Below, piece after piece: positions 40,237 to 49,497 of a stretch of DNA of 64,000 nucleotides (positions are counted from its first letter, which is position 1; each line of letters opens with the position of its first letter). Origin of the DNA: Chromobacterium paludis (GTDB lineage Bacteria > Pseudomonadota > Gammaproteobacteria > Burkholderiales > Chromobacteriaceae). Position numbers and translations under genes: made by a program. The notes under the pieces were generated by a model. The model was not told the origin of the DNA and did not search any database. It worked only from the letters and a program-made list of their open reading frames with translations. The stretch covers positions 4,215,775 through 4,279,774 of the forward strand of contig NZ_CP043473.1 in the NCBI RefSeq assembly GCF_008275125.1, written 5' to 3'.

Positions 40237-40959
40237 ATGATGGGCTTTGGGCGGCGAAGTGGAGAGGCGATTCTGGCCATGTCGTTGGCGCTGTTGGTGG
40301 CGCCATCGGAAGCTCAGGTGTTGCGTTTGCTCGCGACAGAGTGGCCGCCCTACTGCGGAGAGGCTCTGCCAGGCGGAGGCCGGCTGGTTAGAAGCGTACG
40401 AACGGCTTTCCGCCAGGCAGGCTATCAAACCGAGGTCCGGGTTATGCCATGGAAGCGAGCCTTGGCAAGTTTGGCGTCGGGCGAGGCGGATGGCCTGATC
40501 GGCGCGGAACAGTCCTCTTCCACGCCGGCGGCCATGGCTGTGAGCGTGGAGCTGATGCAGGATCGGGAATATTTGTTTAGCCGACAAACGGAGCGCGCAG
40601 CCTCCGCCGCGCGGCTGGAGGTTTTCCGGGGCAAGCGAGTCGGCGTGATGCGAGGCTCGGTGGTGCCTGAGTTGCGGGCGGTTGGGATGTTGGTCGAAGA
40701 GGCGAACAATGACGAAGCGAATCTGCGCAAGCTTCAGCTGGGGCGCTTGGATCTTATGCTGGCCAACGCTGACGAAGTTGAGCATTTAGTGGCGAATGAG
40801 CCGGCGCTGGCGCAGCGAATCCAAAGGCTGGAGCCGCCTATTTACCGGAATCCGCTCTATTTGCTGCTATCCCGGCGGCTAAGCAATTGGCCAAAAGTGA
40901 TGTCGGATTTCAATGCGGCTTGGGAGCGCGGGGAGGCGATGCGTACGATTGAAAAATGA
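40237..40959 (+). CDS. Periplasmic solute-binding protein-like (SBP family 3)
   Basis: About 240 aa. An N-terminal signal peptide (AILAMSLALLVAPSEA) leads into a type-II periplasmic binding fold: LRLLATEWPPYCGEALPGGG, RLVRSVRTAFRQAGY, VMPWKRALASLASGEADGLIG. Such single-domain proteins near no ABC transporter genes are common in Neisseriales and may act as sensors or scavengers. ATG 40237 or 40240 follows GGGAGGGG. TTG 40186 is an unlikely earlier start inside the petABC terminator. It sits between petABC and sspA. Ligand unknown. Confidence 0.75.
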   Translation: MMGFGRRSGEAILAMSLALLVAPSEAQVLRLLATEWPPYCGEALPGGGRLVRSVRTAFRQAGYQTEVRVMPWKRALASLASGEADGLIGAEQSSSTPAAMAVSVELMQDREYLFSRQTERAASAARLEVFRGKRVGVMRGSVVPELRAVGMLVEEANNDEANLRKLQLGRLDLMLANADEVEHLVANEPALAQRIQRLEPPIYRNPLYLLLSRRLSNWPKVMSDFNAAWERGEAMRTIEK

Positions 40960-41080
40960 TGAGCGGCAATAAATCAATTTAAAAACAATGACTTATTCTA
41001 TTTTTCTGGAAAATCGCAATGCGTCGGTGGTATACTTCAGCTCGTTTGATAACTTCTAGTCTTGCAAGGATTTCACCACC

Positions 41081-41683
41081 ATGATGACCCTCTATTCCGG
41101 AATCACCTGCCCCTTCAGCCAGCGCTGCCGCATCGTGCTCTTCGAAAAGGGGATGGATTTCGAAATCATCGATGTGGACATCCATAACAAGCCGGAAGAC
41201 CTGGCTGTGATGAATCCGTACAACGAAGTGCCGGTTCTGGTGGAGCGCGACTTGATCCTGCACGAGTCCAACATCATCAACGAATACATCGACGAGCGCT
41301 TCCCGCACCCGCAGCTTATGCCAGCCGATCCGGTGATGCGCGCTCGCGCCCGCCTGTTCCTGCACCGTTTCGAGAACGAGCTGTTCATTCACGTCAAGAC
41401 GCTGGAAGCCGGCGCCACCGGCAAGGAAGCCACCAAGGCGCGTGAAGCGATCCGCGACGGCCTGACCACCATCGCGCCTATCTTCGCCAAGCAGAAGTTC
41501 ATGCTGGGCGACGATTTCTCGATGATAGACGTGGCCATCGCCCCGCTGATGTGGCGCCTGGAGCACTACAACATCGACCTGGGCAAGAGCGCCGCGCCCA
41601 TCCTGAAGTACGCCGAGCGCATCTTCCAGCGCCAGTCTTTCATCGACTCGCTGACGCCGTCCGAGAAGGCGATGCGCAAGTAA
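41081..41683 (+). CDS. sspA: Stringent starvation protein A (GST-fold RNA polymerase-associated protein)
   Basis: It is 200 aa with a thioredoxin-like N-terminal domain (TLYSGITCPFSQRCRIVLFE, NEVPVLVERDLILHESNII) and an all-helical GST C-terminal domain. SspA binds RNA polymerase and lacks transferase activity in characterised homologues. Its place next to sspB and downstream of petABC is a conserved beta/gammaproteobacterial arrangement. The start has two ATGs in a row; either is possible. Confidence 0.93.
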   Translation: MMTLYSGITCPFSQRCRIVLFEKGMDFEIIDVDIHNKPEDLAVMNPYNEVPVLVERDLILHESNIINEYIDERFPHPQLMPADPVMRARARLFLHRFENELFIHVKTLEAGATGKEATKAREAIRDGLTTIAPIFAKQKFMLGDDFSMIDVAIAPLMWRLEHYNIDLGKSAAPILKYAERIFQRQSFIDSLTPSEKAMRK

Positions 41684-41692
41684 GGAAACGCG

Positions 41693-42112
41693 ATGAGCAC
41701 CAGCACCAAGCCCTACATGATCCGCGCCTTGCACCAGTGGTGCTGCGACAATGGCCACACACCCTACGTCGTGGTCTGGGTCAATGATAAAACCGATGTG
41801 CCGCGCGAGTTCGTCAAGAACAACGAAATCGTGCTGAACATCGCTTACAGCGCGACCAAGAATCTGAAGATGGACAACGACTGGATCTCGTTCTCAGCAC
41901 GCTTTGGCGGAATGTCGCGAGAGATCTGGCTGCCGGTGGGCAATGTGATGTCCATCTTCGCGCGCGAGACGGGCGAGGGCATGGGCTTTGAGGTGGAGCC
42001 GATGGCGGATCACGCCGACTTGAAACCGGCGCCGGACGCGTCTGGCAAAAGTGATGACGAGCCGGGTCCGAACCGCCCCGGCGGCCGTCCCAGCCTGCGC
42101 ATCGTCAAGTAG
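41693..42112 (+). CDS. sspB: ClpXP protease specificity-enhancing factor SspB
   Basis: It is 139 aa. The N-terminal substrate-binding domain (TKPYMIRALHQWCCDNGHTP, NIAYSATKNLKM, FGGMSREIWLPVGNVMSIFA) tethers ssrA-tagged proteins. A disordered acidic linker ends in a basic, hydrophobic tail (GRPSLRIVK) of the kind that docks on ClpX. It follows sspA by nine bases with AAGGAA before the ATG, so the two are co-expressed. Confidence 0.95.
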   Translation: MSTSTKPYMIRALHQWCCDNGHTPYVVVWVNDKTDVPREFVKNNEIVLNIAYSATKNLKMDNDWISFSARFGGMSREIWLPVGNVMSIFARETGEGMGFEVEPMADHADLKPAPDASGKSDDEPGPNRPGGRPSLRIVK

Positions 42113-42127
42113 GCAGACCAAACACGA

Positions 42128-42152
42128 AACCGGCCCAAGGCCGGTTTTTTTT
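42128..42152 (+). terminator. Rho-independent terminator of sspAB
   Basis: An 8-bp stem AACCGGCC / GGCCGGTT with a CAA loop is followed by a T run, 15 bases after the sspB stop. Confidence 0.9.
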
Positions 42153-42175
42153 GCGCCCGCTGCGGCGCGTGGACG

Positions 42176-42199
42176 AAAAAAAACGGGGCCGAAGCCCCG
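42176..42199 (-). terminator. Rho-independent terminator of glnK-amtB
   Basis: On the minus strand a CGGGGC / GCCCCG stem with a TTCG loop is followed by a run of T (the A run at 42176-42183 on the plus strand). It lies about 35 bases after the amtB stop and faces the sspAB terminator. Confidence 0.85.
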
Positions 42200-42235
42200 C
42201 CAAGTCCCTTACACAACAATCTTGATCGGTCTGGT

Positions 42236-43546
42236 TTACTCCACGCGCTCGCCGTGCAGCACCAGGTCCAGGCCCTCGCGCTCTTCGTCTTCGGCGACGC
42301 GCAGTCCCAGTACCATGTCCACTAGTTTCAGCAGCACAAAGGTTACTACCGCGCAGTAAGCCGCGGTCACGCCGACGCCCAGCGCCTGGGTGGCGAGACT
42401 GCCGTCGGCGCCGCCGATGTCCTTGACCGCGAACACGCCGGTCAACAGCGCGCCCAGGATGCCGCCCACGCCGTGCACGCCGAAGGCGTCCAGAGAGTCG
42501 TCATAGCCCATCATGTGTTTCAGCCCGGTGGCGCCCCAGAAGCACACCACGCCTGCGGCCAGGCCGATGGCCAGGGCGCCCTTGACGTCGACGAAGCCGG
42601 CGGCCGGCGTGATGGCGACCAGGCCCGCCACCGCGCCGGAGGCGATGCCCAGCACCGACGGCTTCTTCTTGGCGATCCACTCGGCGAACATCCAGGCCAG
42701 CGCGGCCATCGCGGTGGCAACCTGGGTGGTGACCATCGCCATGCCGGCGCGGCCGTCGGCGGCGGCGGCGGAACCGGCGTTGAAGCCGAACCAGCCCACC
42801 CACAACATGGAGGCGCCCACCAGAGTCAGCACCAGGTTGTGCGGCGGCATGGCGTCCTTGCCGAAACCGACGCGCTTGCCCAGCACCAGCGCCGTGACCA
42901 GGCCGGCCACGCCGGCGTTGATGTGCACCACGGTGCCGCCGGCGAAGTCCAGCACGCCCTTATCTGCCATCCAGCCGCCCGGCGCCCAGACCCAGTGCGC
43001 CACCGGGGCGTAGACCAGCAGTGACCACAAGGTCATGAAGACCAGCATGGCGGAGAATTTCATCCGTTCGGCGAAGGCGCCGGTGATCAGCGCGGGGGTG
43101 ATGATGGCGAAGGTCATCTGGAAGGTCATGAACACCGATTCCGGGATGGTGCCGGCCAGCGGGTGCACCGCCACCTTGCCAGCATCCTTCATGAATACCA
43201 TGCCGTCCAACATGACGCGAGACAGGTCGCCGATATACGGATTGCCTACGGTGAAGGCCAGGCTGTAGCCGATGACCGCCCACAGCACGGTCACTAGCGC
43301 AGTGATGGCGAAGCTTTGCATCAGCGTGGCCAGCACGTTCTTCTTGCGCACCATGCCGCCGTAGAACAGCGCCAGGCCGGGAATGGTCATGAACAGCACC
43401 AGGGCGGTGGAGGTCAGCATCCAGGCGGTGTCGCCGGAGTTGATCACCTTGACGGCAGCCACCGCCGGGCCTGCCGGCGCGTCGGCCAGGGCCGGCAGGG
43501 AGAGGGTGGCGAGCGCGGCCGCCGCTGCAGCGAGTTGTTTTTTCAT
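42236..43546 (-). CDS. amtB: Ammonium transporter AmtB
   Basis: Trimeric inner-membrane ammonium channel. It is 436 aa. A signal peptide (KKQLAAAAAALATLSLPALA) is followed by 11 membrane helices. Family motifs include PGLALFYGGMVRKKN, YAPVAHWVWAPGGWMA, DFAGGTVVHINAGVAGLV with the first pore histidine, and FGVHGVGGILGALLTGVF with the second. It follows glnK by 26 bases in the conserved glnK-amtB operon. GlnK blocks the channel when ammonium is plentiful. Transcription is probably sigma54/NtrC dependent. Confidence 0.97.
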   Translation of the reverse strand: MKKQLAAAAAALATLSLPALADAPAGPAVAAVKVINSGDTAWMLTSTALVLFMTIPGLALFYGGMVRKKNVLATLMQSFAITALVTVLWAVIGYSLAFTVGNPYIGDLSRVMLDGMVFMKDAGKVAVHPLAGTIPESVFMTFQMTFAIITPALITGAFAERMKFSAMLVFMTLWSLLVYAPVAHWVWAPGGWMADKGVLDFAGGTVVHINAGVAGLVTALVLGKRVGFGKDAMPPHNLVLTLVGASMLWVGWFGFNAGSAAAADGRAGMAMVTTQVATAMAALAWMFAEWIAKKKPSVLGIASGAVAGLVAITPAAGFVDVKGALAIGLAAGVVCFWGATGLKHMMGYDDSLDAFGVHGVGGILGALLTGVFAVKDIGGADGSLATQALGVGVTAAYCAVVTFVLLKLVDMVLGLRVAEDEEREGLDLVLHGERVE

Positions 43547-43572
43547 TATCGTTTCCCCAGTGTCTCGTGGCG

Positions 43573-44001
<429 letters not shown>

Positions 44002-44038
44002 TCATGATGCGGCGCAATAGCGGGGCCTGGTCGCATTA

Positions 44039-44057
44039 TGGCACTGTATTTGTGCAC
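44039..44057. promoter_or_regulatory. NtrC-like enhancer site 2 (promoter-proximal)
   Basis: GCAC-N7-GTGC dyad (TGGCACTGTATTTGTGCAC), about 60 bases upstream of the sigma54 promoter. Its half-site spacing equals that of the neighbouring site. Confidence 0.6.
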
Positions 44058-44072
44058 TGCAACGGGAATGAG

Positions 44073-44089
44073 TGCACCGTCATGGTGCG
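44073..44089. promoter_or_regulatory. NtrC-like enhancer site 1 (promoter-distal)
   Basis: TGCACC-N5-GGTGCG, close to the NtrC consensus TGCACYA-type dyad. Its centre is about 33 bases from the second site, near three helical turns, a good arrangement for cooperative NtrC binding. Confidence 0.72.
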
Positions 44090-44223
44090 CAGGGGTGGGC
44101 GTATATCAGCTGGCTTTCGCGGCGGGGCGGTGAGGGACTCGCCGACGGGACAGGAAGGCGGGAGCAAGGCAGCGCTTTTTGCTACACTCCGCTTGAATAT
44201 CAAGACACTGCGGGAGTCCGAAT

Positions 44224-44511
44224 ATGTTGAGTCAGAAACTGTTTGAAGAAATCAGCGCCAAGATCAGCGAAACCATCGCCGCCAGCCCGGCCAAGGACAT
44301 CGAAAAGAACGTGCGCGCCATGATGGCCTCCACCTTCGCCAAGATGGATCTGGTGACGCGGGAGGAATTCGACGTGCAGCAAGCGGTGTTGACACGCACG
44401 CGCGAGCAGTTGGCGGCGCTGGAGTCGCGTTTGGCCAAGCTGGAGGGCCAGGTGTTCCCGGCGGAGGCGGCTGAGAAGGTGGCGGAACAGTCGGAGCTGG
44501 GCCACTCCTGA
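44224..44511 (+). CDS. ubiK: Ubiquinone biosynthesis accessory factor UbiK (YqiC/BMFP family)
   Basis: Small cytosolic trimeric coiled-coil protein needed for efficient aerobic ubiquinone synthesis in characterised homologues. It is 95 aa. The N-terminal amphipathic part is followed by DIEKNVRAMMASTFAKMDLV, VTREEFDVQQAVLTRTREQL and the heptad-rich AALESRLAKLEGQ, which is the BMFP signature. It stands between the glnK regulatory region and comM, transcribed with comM. Confidence 0.9.
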   Translation: MLSQKLFEEISAKISETIAASPAKDIEKNVRAMMASTFAKMDLVTREEFDVQQAVLTRTREQLAALESRLAKLEGQVFPAEAAEKVAEQSELGHS

Positions 44512-44696
44512 ATGGCGGAGGCGAATTAGACATCGCTCCTGGCGCACGCTCGCGGCCTGCTGCGACATCGCGCGGGGATGCCGCCAAAACCTAGTCATGC
44601 GTGTCGATATGGCCTCATTCAAACAAGGGAGTCCGGTTTGACATCCACAAGCGCAGCACTACAGTCCAAAGCCGTGCGAGAAGGGACGGCCCGCTG

Positions 44697-46236
44697 ATGT
44701 CGCTCGCCATCTTGTACAGTCGCGCCTTGCAGGGCATGCAGGCGCCGGAGGTGGCGGTAGAGGTGCATCTGGCCAATGGGCTGCCTGCCTTCACCTTGGT
44801 GGGATTGCCCGAGGCCGAGGTGAAGGAAAGCCGCGAAAGGGTGCGTGCGGCCATCCTGACCTCTGGTTTTGAGTTTCCCGCGCGGCGCATTACCGTGAAC
44901 CTGGCGCCGGCCGATCTGCCCAAGGATTCCGGCCGTTTCGACTTGCCCATCGCCATCGGAATCCTATTGGCTTCGGGCCAGGTCAAGTGTGATGATATCG
45001 CTCAGTATGAGTTTGCCGGAGAACTGGCCCTGGGCGGAGCCTTGCGCCAGGTCCGGGGCGCGCTGGCGATGGCCTGTCATTGCCAGGCTGCGGGGCGCGC
45101 TGGCGATGGCCTGTCATTGCCAGGCTGCGGGGCGCGCTTTCGTCTTGCCGGCGGAGAGCGCGGCGCAGGCGGCGGCGGTGGTGGGCGCGCGCGTTTATGG
45201 CGCCGCCACGCTATTGCAGGCCTGCGCGCATTTGAACGGCTTGCAGCCCTTGCCACCGATTGCCGCGCCGGAGCCGATGGCGGAGCCGAACTATCTCGAT
45301 CTGGCCGATGTCAAAGGTCAGTCCGTCGCGCGCCGCGCGCTGGAAATTGCCGCGGCGGGGGGGCATAGCTTGTTGCTGATGGGGCCGCCTGGCACGGGAA
45401 AGTCCATGTTGGCCGCGCGTCTGCCCGGTTTGCTGCCGGCTTTGTCCCGCGATGAGGCGCTGGAAAGCGCGGCGGTGCAGTCGTTGGCCACGCAGGGTTT
45501 CCGATCAGAAACCTGGGGGCTGCGCCCGTTTCGTTCTCCTCATCACACCTCTTCCGCCGTGGCGCTGGTGGGCGGAGGCAGCGATCCGCGGCCTGGCGAA
45601 ATCAGCCTTGCCCACCATGGCGTGTTGTTTCTGGACGAATTGCCTGAGTTTGACCGCAAAGTGCTGGAAGTGCTGCGCGAACCGATGGAAAGCGGCGTGA
45701 TCCATATTTCGCGGGCGGCGAGGCAGGCTAGTTTCCCGGCGCGCTTCCAGTTGGTGGCGGCGATGAATCCCTGTCCTTGCGGCTATTTCGGCCATTCGTC
45801 CGGCCGCTGCCATTGCTCGCCGGAGCAGGTGGCGCGTTACCGCGGCAGAATATCGGGGCCTTTGCTGGATCGCATCGATCTGCATGTTGAAGTGCCGTCT
45901 TTGGATGCCGCGGAGTTGCAGCGAGCCGCTGCCGGCGAATCCAGCGACTTGGTGAGAGAGAGAGTGGCTAAGGCGCGGCAACGGCAGTGGGCGCGACAGG
46001 GCGGCTTGAACGCCGGCTTGCAAGGCGTGCAGCTGGAGCGGCATTGCGAGGCCGATGCGGATGCCTTGGCTGTGTTGGCCAAGGCCTTGCAACAACTTGG
46101 CTTGTCGGCGCGCGCTTATCATCGGATACTTCGGGTTTCGCGCAGCATTGCGGATTTGCAAGGCGCGGAACGGATAGGCCGCAATCATGTCTTGCAGGCG
46201 ATCCAATTAAGGCGGCTTGCCGTGGCGGGCGCCTGA
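44697..46236 (+). pseudogene. comM: Mg-chelatase-like AAA+ helicase ComM (YifB), frameshifted by a 37-bp tandem duplication
   Basis: ComM is a hexameric branch-migration helicase for integrating transformed DNA. From ATG 44697 the frame runs as SLAILYSRALQGMQAPEVAV to about residue 120, then a duplicated 37 bp (45055-45128) shifts it. After the repeat a second frame carries the rest: Walker A LLLMGPPGTGKSMLAARLP, Walker B HGVLFLDELPEF, SPHHTSS, AMNPCPCGYFGH and a C-terminal SARAYHRILRVSRSIADL. Removing one copy gives exactly 501 codons, the normal size. The gene as written would make only a truncated N-terminal protein. Sequencing or assembly error remains possible. Confidence 0.88.
45055..45128 (+). 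repeat. Two perfect 37-bp tandem copies inside comM
   Basis: Copies at 45055-45091 and 45092-45128 are identical. A partial third copy of ten bases (GGGGCGCGCT) follows at 45129-45138. The same ten bases start each unit, so the duplication can be explained by slippage between 10-bp direct repeats. Confidence 0.95.
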
Positions 46237-46303
46237 TTGGGGGTATCCATCAACCCGGATGGCATCGCTTCCATCCGTTTGACAACAATAGCGGTAGTGG
46301 TGA

Positions 46304-47043
46304 ATGGCAAATCGAGATCTGAAAAATTCTCCTCGTCCGTCTCGCGGACGCGGCAACTCCTCCTCTTCGCGCAGCGGCGGCGGGGGGCTGATGGCCGGCC
46401 TGATCATGGGCCTGATCATCGGCGTTGCGGTGGCGGTGGGATTAGCCATGTATCTCAATCGGTCGCCGGAGCCGTTTCAAGTAAAGAACGCGCACAAGGC
46501 GGAAACGACCCAAGCGCCAACGCCAACTGAATTGCTGGCGCCGGGAACCAAGATCGCCGAGGAGCCGCCTGCAGGGCCGGCTTCCGCGCCCGCGCCCGCC
46601 CTGCGCGCGCCACGCTGGACAGTACCGACTCGGTTCCATTGCCACCGCCGGCGCCGCATGAGGCCAAGCCTAAGCCGGCTGCGCCGGCGAAAAGCGGCAA
46701 GGACGATCAGCGCTTTGATTTCTACAAGATACTGCCGGGTCAAGTGGATGCGGTGACGTCGGATGCCAAGGGCGACAAAGGTGGGGAACCTTCGACTGGC
46801 GCTTCGGCCAAAAAGGTCTACCTGCAGCTGGGTGCCTTCCAGAACCAGGATGAAGCGGATAACTTGAAGGCCAAGCTGGCCTTGCTGGGCGTGGAGGCCA
46901 AGATCCAGTCGGTCAACGTGCCGGACAAGGGCATGGTGCACCGGGTTCGAGTCGGACCTTTGAGCCGTCCGGACGATGTGGACAGGTTGAAGGCGCAATT
47001 GAAGCAGAACGGCATCGCCGCCAGCGTGGTGAAGGCCGAGTAG
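46304..47043 (+). pseudogene. SPOR-domain membrane protein (FtsN-like), frameshifted
   Basis: The N-terminal part (MANRDLKNSPRPSRGRGN, then a membrane helix GLIMGLIIGVAVAVGLAMYL) and the Pro/Ala-rich linker are in one frame. The C-terminal SPOR domain (KVYLQLGAFQNQDEADNLKA, VHRVRVGPLSRPDDVDRLKA) is in another. The break is at a GC run at 46603-46610. Removing one GC pair restores 246 codons with the join ALRATLDSTDSVPLPPPAP. SPOR domains bind denuded septal peptidoglycan, so the protein likely acts in cell division. As read it would lose its SPOR domain. A sequencing error is possible. Confidence 0.82.
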
Positions 47044-47071
47044 TCGATCCAAGCAAACACGGGAAAACAAG

Positions 47072-47683
47072 ATGAAGAAATGGTTGTTATTGTTGCTGCT
47101 GGCGGCCAGCGGCATGGCGAACGCGGCACTGGAGCTGGGCAAGGACTACACCATGCTGAGCACGCCGCAGCCGGTGGCAGATCCGAAAAAAGTGGAAGTG
47201 ATCGAGTTCTTCTCTTATCACTGCATCCATTGCTATGACGATGATCCGGCGATGAATGCCTGGGCCAAGAAGCTGCCGGCCGACGTGAGCTTCCGCAAGG
47301 AGCAGATCGTTTGGCAAAAGTCGATGGAGGGCTTCGCCCGCATGTTCGCCACCTTCAAGGCGACCGGCACGCTGGACAAGCTGCACCGCGCGGCGTTTGA
47401 CGCGCAGATCAAGCAGCGCATCAACCTGGCGGATCCGCAGCAGTTCACTTCCTGGATCAAGCAGCAGAAGGGCGTGGACAGCGCCAAGTTGCTGCAGACC
47501 TACAACTCCTTCGGCATCAACGCCCAGGTGGCGCGCGCGACGCAGATCACGCGCGATTACCAGATCCAGGGCACGCCGACGGTCATCATCAACGGCAAAT
47601 ACGTGGTGGTGACCAGCACGCCGGAGCGCATGACCCAGGTCATGAACGAGTTGATCGCCAAGGCGCGCAGCGAGAAAAAGTAA
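47072..47683 (+). CDS. dsbA: Thiol:disulfide interchange protein DsbA
   Basis: Periplasmic oxidase that introduces disulfides. It is 203 aa. A signal peptide (KKWLLLLLLAASGMANA) precedes a thioredoxin fold with an inserted helical domain. The active site is CIHC in FFSYHCIHCYDDDP rather than the common CPHC. The cis-proline loop is IQGTPTVIINGKY. It follows the SPOR gene by 28 bases and ends at a strong terminator. The change of the first x residue would be expected to tune redox potential. Confidence 0.94.
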   Translation: MKKWLLLLLLAASGMANAALELGKDYTMLSTPQPVADPKKVEVIEFFSYHCIHCYDDDPAMNAWAKKLPADVSFRKEQIVWQKSMEGFARMFATFKATGTLDKLHRAAFDAQIKQRINLADPQQFTSWIKQQKGVDSAKLLQTYNSFGINAQVARATQITRDYQIQGTPTVIINGKYVVVTSTPERMTQVMNELIAKARSEKK

Positions 47684-47703
47684 GCGCGTCGGGCGCGTTG
47701 AGG

Positions 47704-47728
47704 AAAGGGCGGCCTGGCCGCCCTTTTT
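47704..47728 (+). terminator. Rho-independent terminator of dsbA
   Basis: GGGCGGC / GCCGCCC stem flanked by AAA and TTTTT, with a 3-base loop, 21 bases after the dsbA stop. Confidence 0.88.
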
Positions 47729-47809
47729 GCATCGGGTGGCGCTGGAAATAAATATGTAAAAAAGCCTTGACGCATTAGTGGGGGAGCGGTATTATTCGTT
47801 CTCTCCTGA

Positions 47810-47886
<77 letters not shown>

Positions 47887-47893
47887 AATCCAG

Positions 47894-47924
47894 AAAAGCC
47901 GAATCTTAATAGATTCGGCTTTTT
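47894..47924 (+). terminator. Rho-independent terminator of the tRNA gene
   Basis: A 13-bp stem AAAAGCCGAATCT / AGATTCGGCTTTT with a TAAT loop, eight bases after the tRNA. Confidence 0.9.
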
Positions 47925-47929
47925 GCGTT

Positions 47930-48549
47930 CCTCCCGTCGCTTCTTTCAAACTGTGGCCGCTGCGCTGCAATATCAGTATAAATCTAATTGTAACAAAATG
48001 TAGCGCGTCAGATGGCGGCGATTCGTCAAGTACAATGTCTTAAACCATTGTCAGGGTTATAGATTTTGCCACCCCCGCATATTGATGCTAATCAACCGAA
48101 TTGCATATCCTGGCCGGAGCGTCTGTTGATCTTCGTCAAGGCCCTTGAAATATCAGGCAAAACTGTTTCTAATACGCCCGCTTGAGGCCTGCCTGCGACG
48201 AATTGCCGCAGCGGCATAGCGTGAAATACTGATGTTCGTGTTTGCCGGATGCCTGTCTTCCTGCGCCGTACGCCGGCGCTCACCCGGACAGTGGGTCTTC
48301 AGCTGTCACCTCATCGACCGGAGACGACGCTAGCGTCGGCTCCCCCGGAGCGAATCCGCCGTGGAAACGGATGCGCATCGGCGAATCGCGGAATCCGCGA
48401 GCCCTAAAACCTGTGGTTTTGCCTGACGGCCTGTCCCTCTTTGTTGGGGCGCGGCCGTCTGCTGGACATTTTTCTGGCGTTGGAGCGTGGCTCGCAACGC
48501 CCGTTGCGCATCGGCGCGTTGAAGGATTTTTAACCCGTAAAGTCGTAAG
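47930..48549. other. Upstream region of the cyo operon
   Basis: About 620 bases without a supported gene. A 103-codon frame at 48242-48553 is GC-biased but shows no motif and overlaps the cyoA start. The region contains one candidate anaerobic regulator site and must hold the cyo promoter. Confidence 0.5.
48126..48139 (+). promoter_or_regulatory. Candidate FNR/ANR box upstream of cyoA
   Basis: TTGAT-CTTC-GTCAA differs from the TTGAT-N4-ATCAA consensus at one position. It lies about 410 bases before cyoA. Oxygen-dependent control of bo3 oxidase by FNR-type regulators is common. The distance makes the assignment tentative. Confidence 0.35.
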
Positions 48550-49491
48550 ATGAGAAACCATAGACCCTCCCGCCTGTTGTGGGGGCTTTCTCCGCTCTTC
48601 GCACTGCTGCTCTCGGGATGTCAAGGCGGTATCCTTGACCCCAAGGGCCCGGTCGCAGCCGAGCAGAAGTCCCTGATCATCACGGCAACCGCGCTGATGC
48701 TGCTGGTGGTCATCCCGGTGATCGTGATGACCCTGGTTTTCGCCTGGAAATACCGCGCCAGCAACAAGGACGCCGCCTACGAGCCGAAGTGGTCGCATTC
48801 GACCAAGATCGAGCTGGTGGTCTGGCTGATCCCCTGCGTCATCATCGCCTTCCTGGCGACGCTGACCTGGCACACCACGCACAAGCTGGACCCGTACCGT
48901 CCGCTGGATTCGGACAAGAAACCGATCCAAGTGCAAGTGGTGGCGCTGAACTGGAAGTGGTTGTTCATCTATCCGGAACAGCAAATCGCCACCGTCAACG
49001 AGCTGGTGTTCCCGGCGGATACGCCGGTGAACTTCAAGATCACCTCCGATGCGGCGATGAACTCCTTCTTCATCCCGCAGCTTGGCGGCCAGATCTACGC
49101 CATGGCCGGGATGCAGACCCAGCTGCACCTGCTGGCGAGCGAGCCGGGCACCTATCACGGCTTCTCGTCCAACTACAGCGGCGCCGGTTTCTCCGGCATG
49201 AAGTTCAACGCCATCGCCACCAAGACCCCGGCCGAGTTCGACGCCTGGGTGGCCAAGGTGAAGGCCTCCGGCCAGAAGCTGGATGCGCCGAACTACTTGC
49301 AGCTGCTGAAGCCTAGCGAGAAGAATCCGGTGGCCTACTACGCGTCGACCACGCCGTACCTGTTTGAGGCCGTGCTGCACAAGTACATGGCCGGTCGTCC
49401 GTCCCTGGCCGACAGCGATGACGCCATCAAGCTGGCCAAGATGACCAAAGAACTGTGCGCCGCCATCACGCCGCCGGTTGTCAAGGAGTAA
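48550..49491 (+). CDS. cyoA: Cytochrome bo3 ubiquinol oxidase subunit II
   Basis: It is 313 aa. The lipoprotein signal peptide ends at LLSGC, followed by two membrane helices and a periplasmic cupredoxin domain without the CuA ligands, as expected for a quinol oxidase: [58 protein letters not shown]. It is the first gene of cyoABCDE and is intact, but the next gene is interrupted, so the complex probably cannot assemble. Confidence 0.95.
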   Translation: MRNHRPSRLLWGLSPLFALLLSGCQGGILDPKGPVAAEQKSLIITATALMLLVVIPVIVMTLVFAWKYRASNKDAAYEPKWSHSTKIELVVWLIPCVIIAFLATLTWHTTHKLDPYRPLDSDKKPIQVQVVALNWKWLFIYPEQQIATVNELVFPADTPVNFKITSDAAMNSFFIPQLGGQIYAMAGMQTQLHLLASEPGTYHGFSSNYSGAGFSGMKFNAIATKTPAEFDAWVAKVKASGQKLDAPNYLQLLKPSEKNPVAYYASTTPYLFEAVLHKYMAGRPSLADSDDAIKLAKMTKELCAAITPPVVKE

Positions 49492-49497
49492 AGATTG

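Noticed and set aside
45055..45138. comM repeat as a possible CRISPR-like or regulatory repeat
   Set aside because: The two copies are directly abutting and in coding sequence; a simple tandem duplication explains them.
48242..48553. 103-codon frame upstream of cyoA
   Set aside because: No motif, no clear ribosome binding site, and it overlaps the cyoA start.
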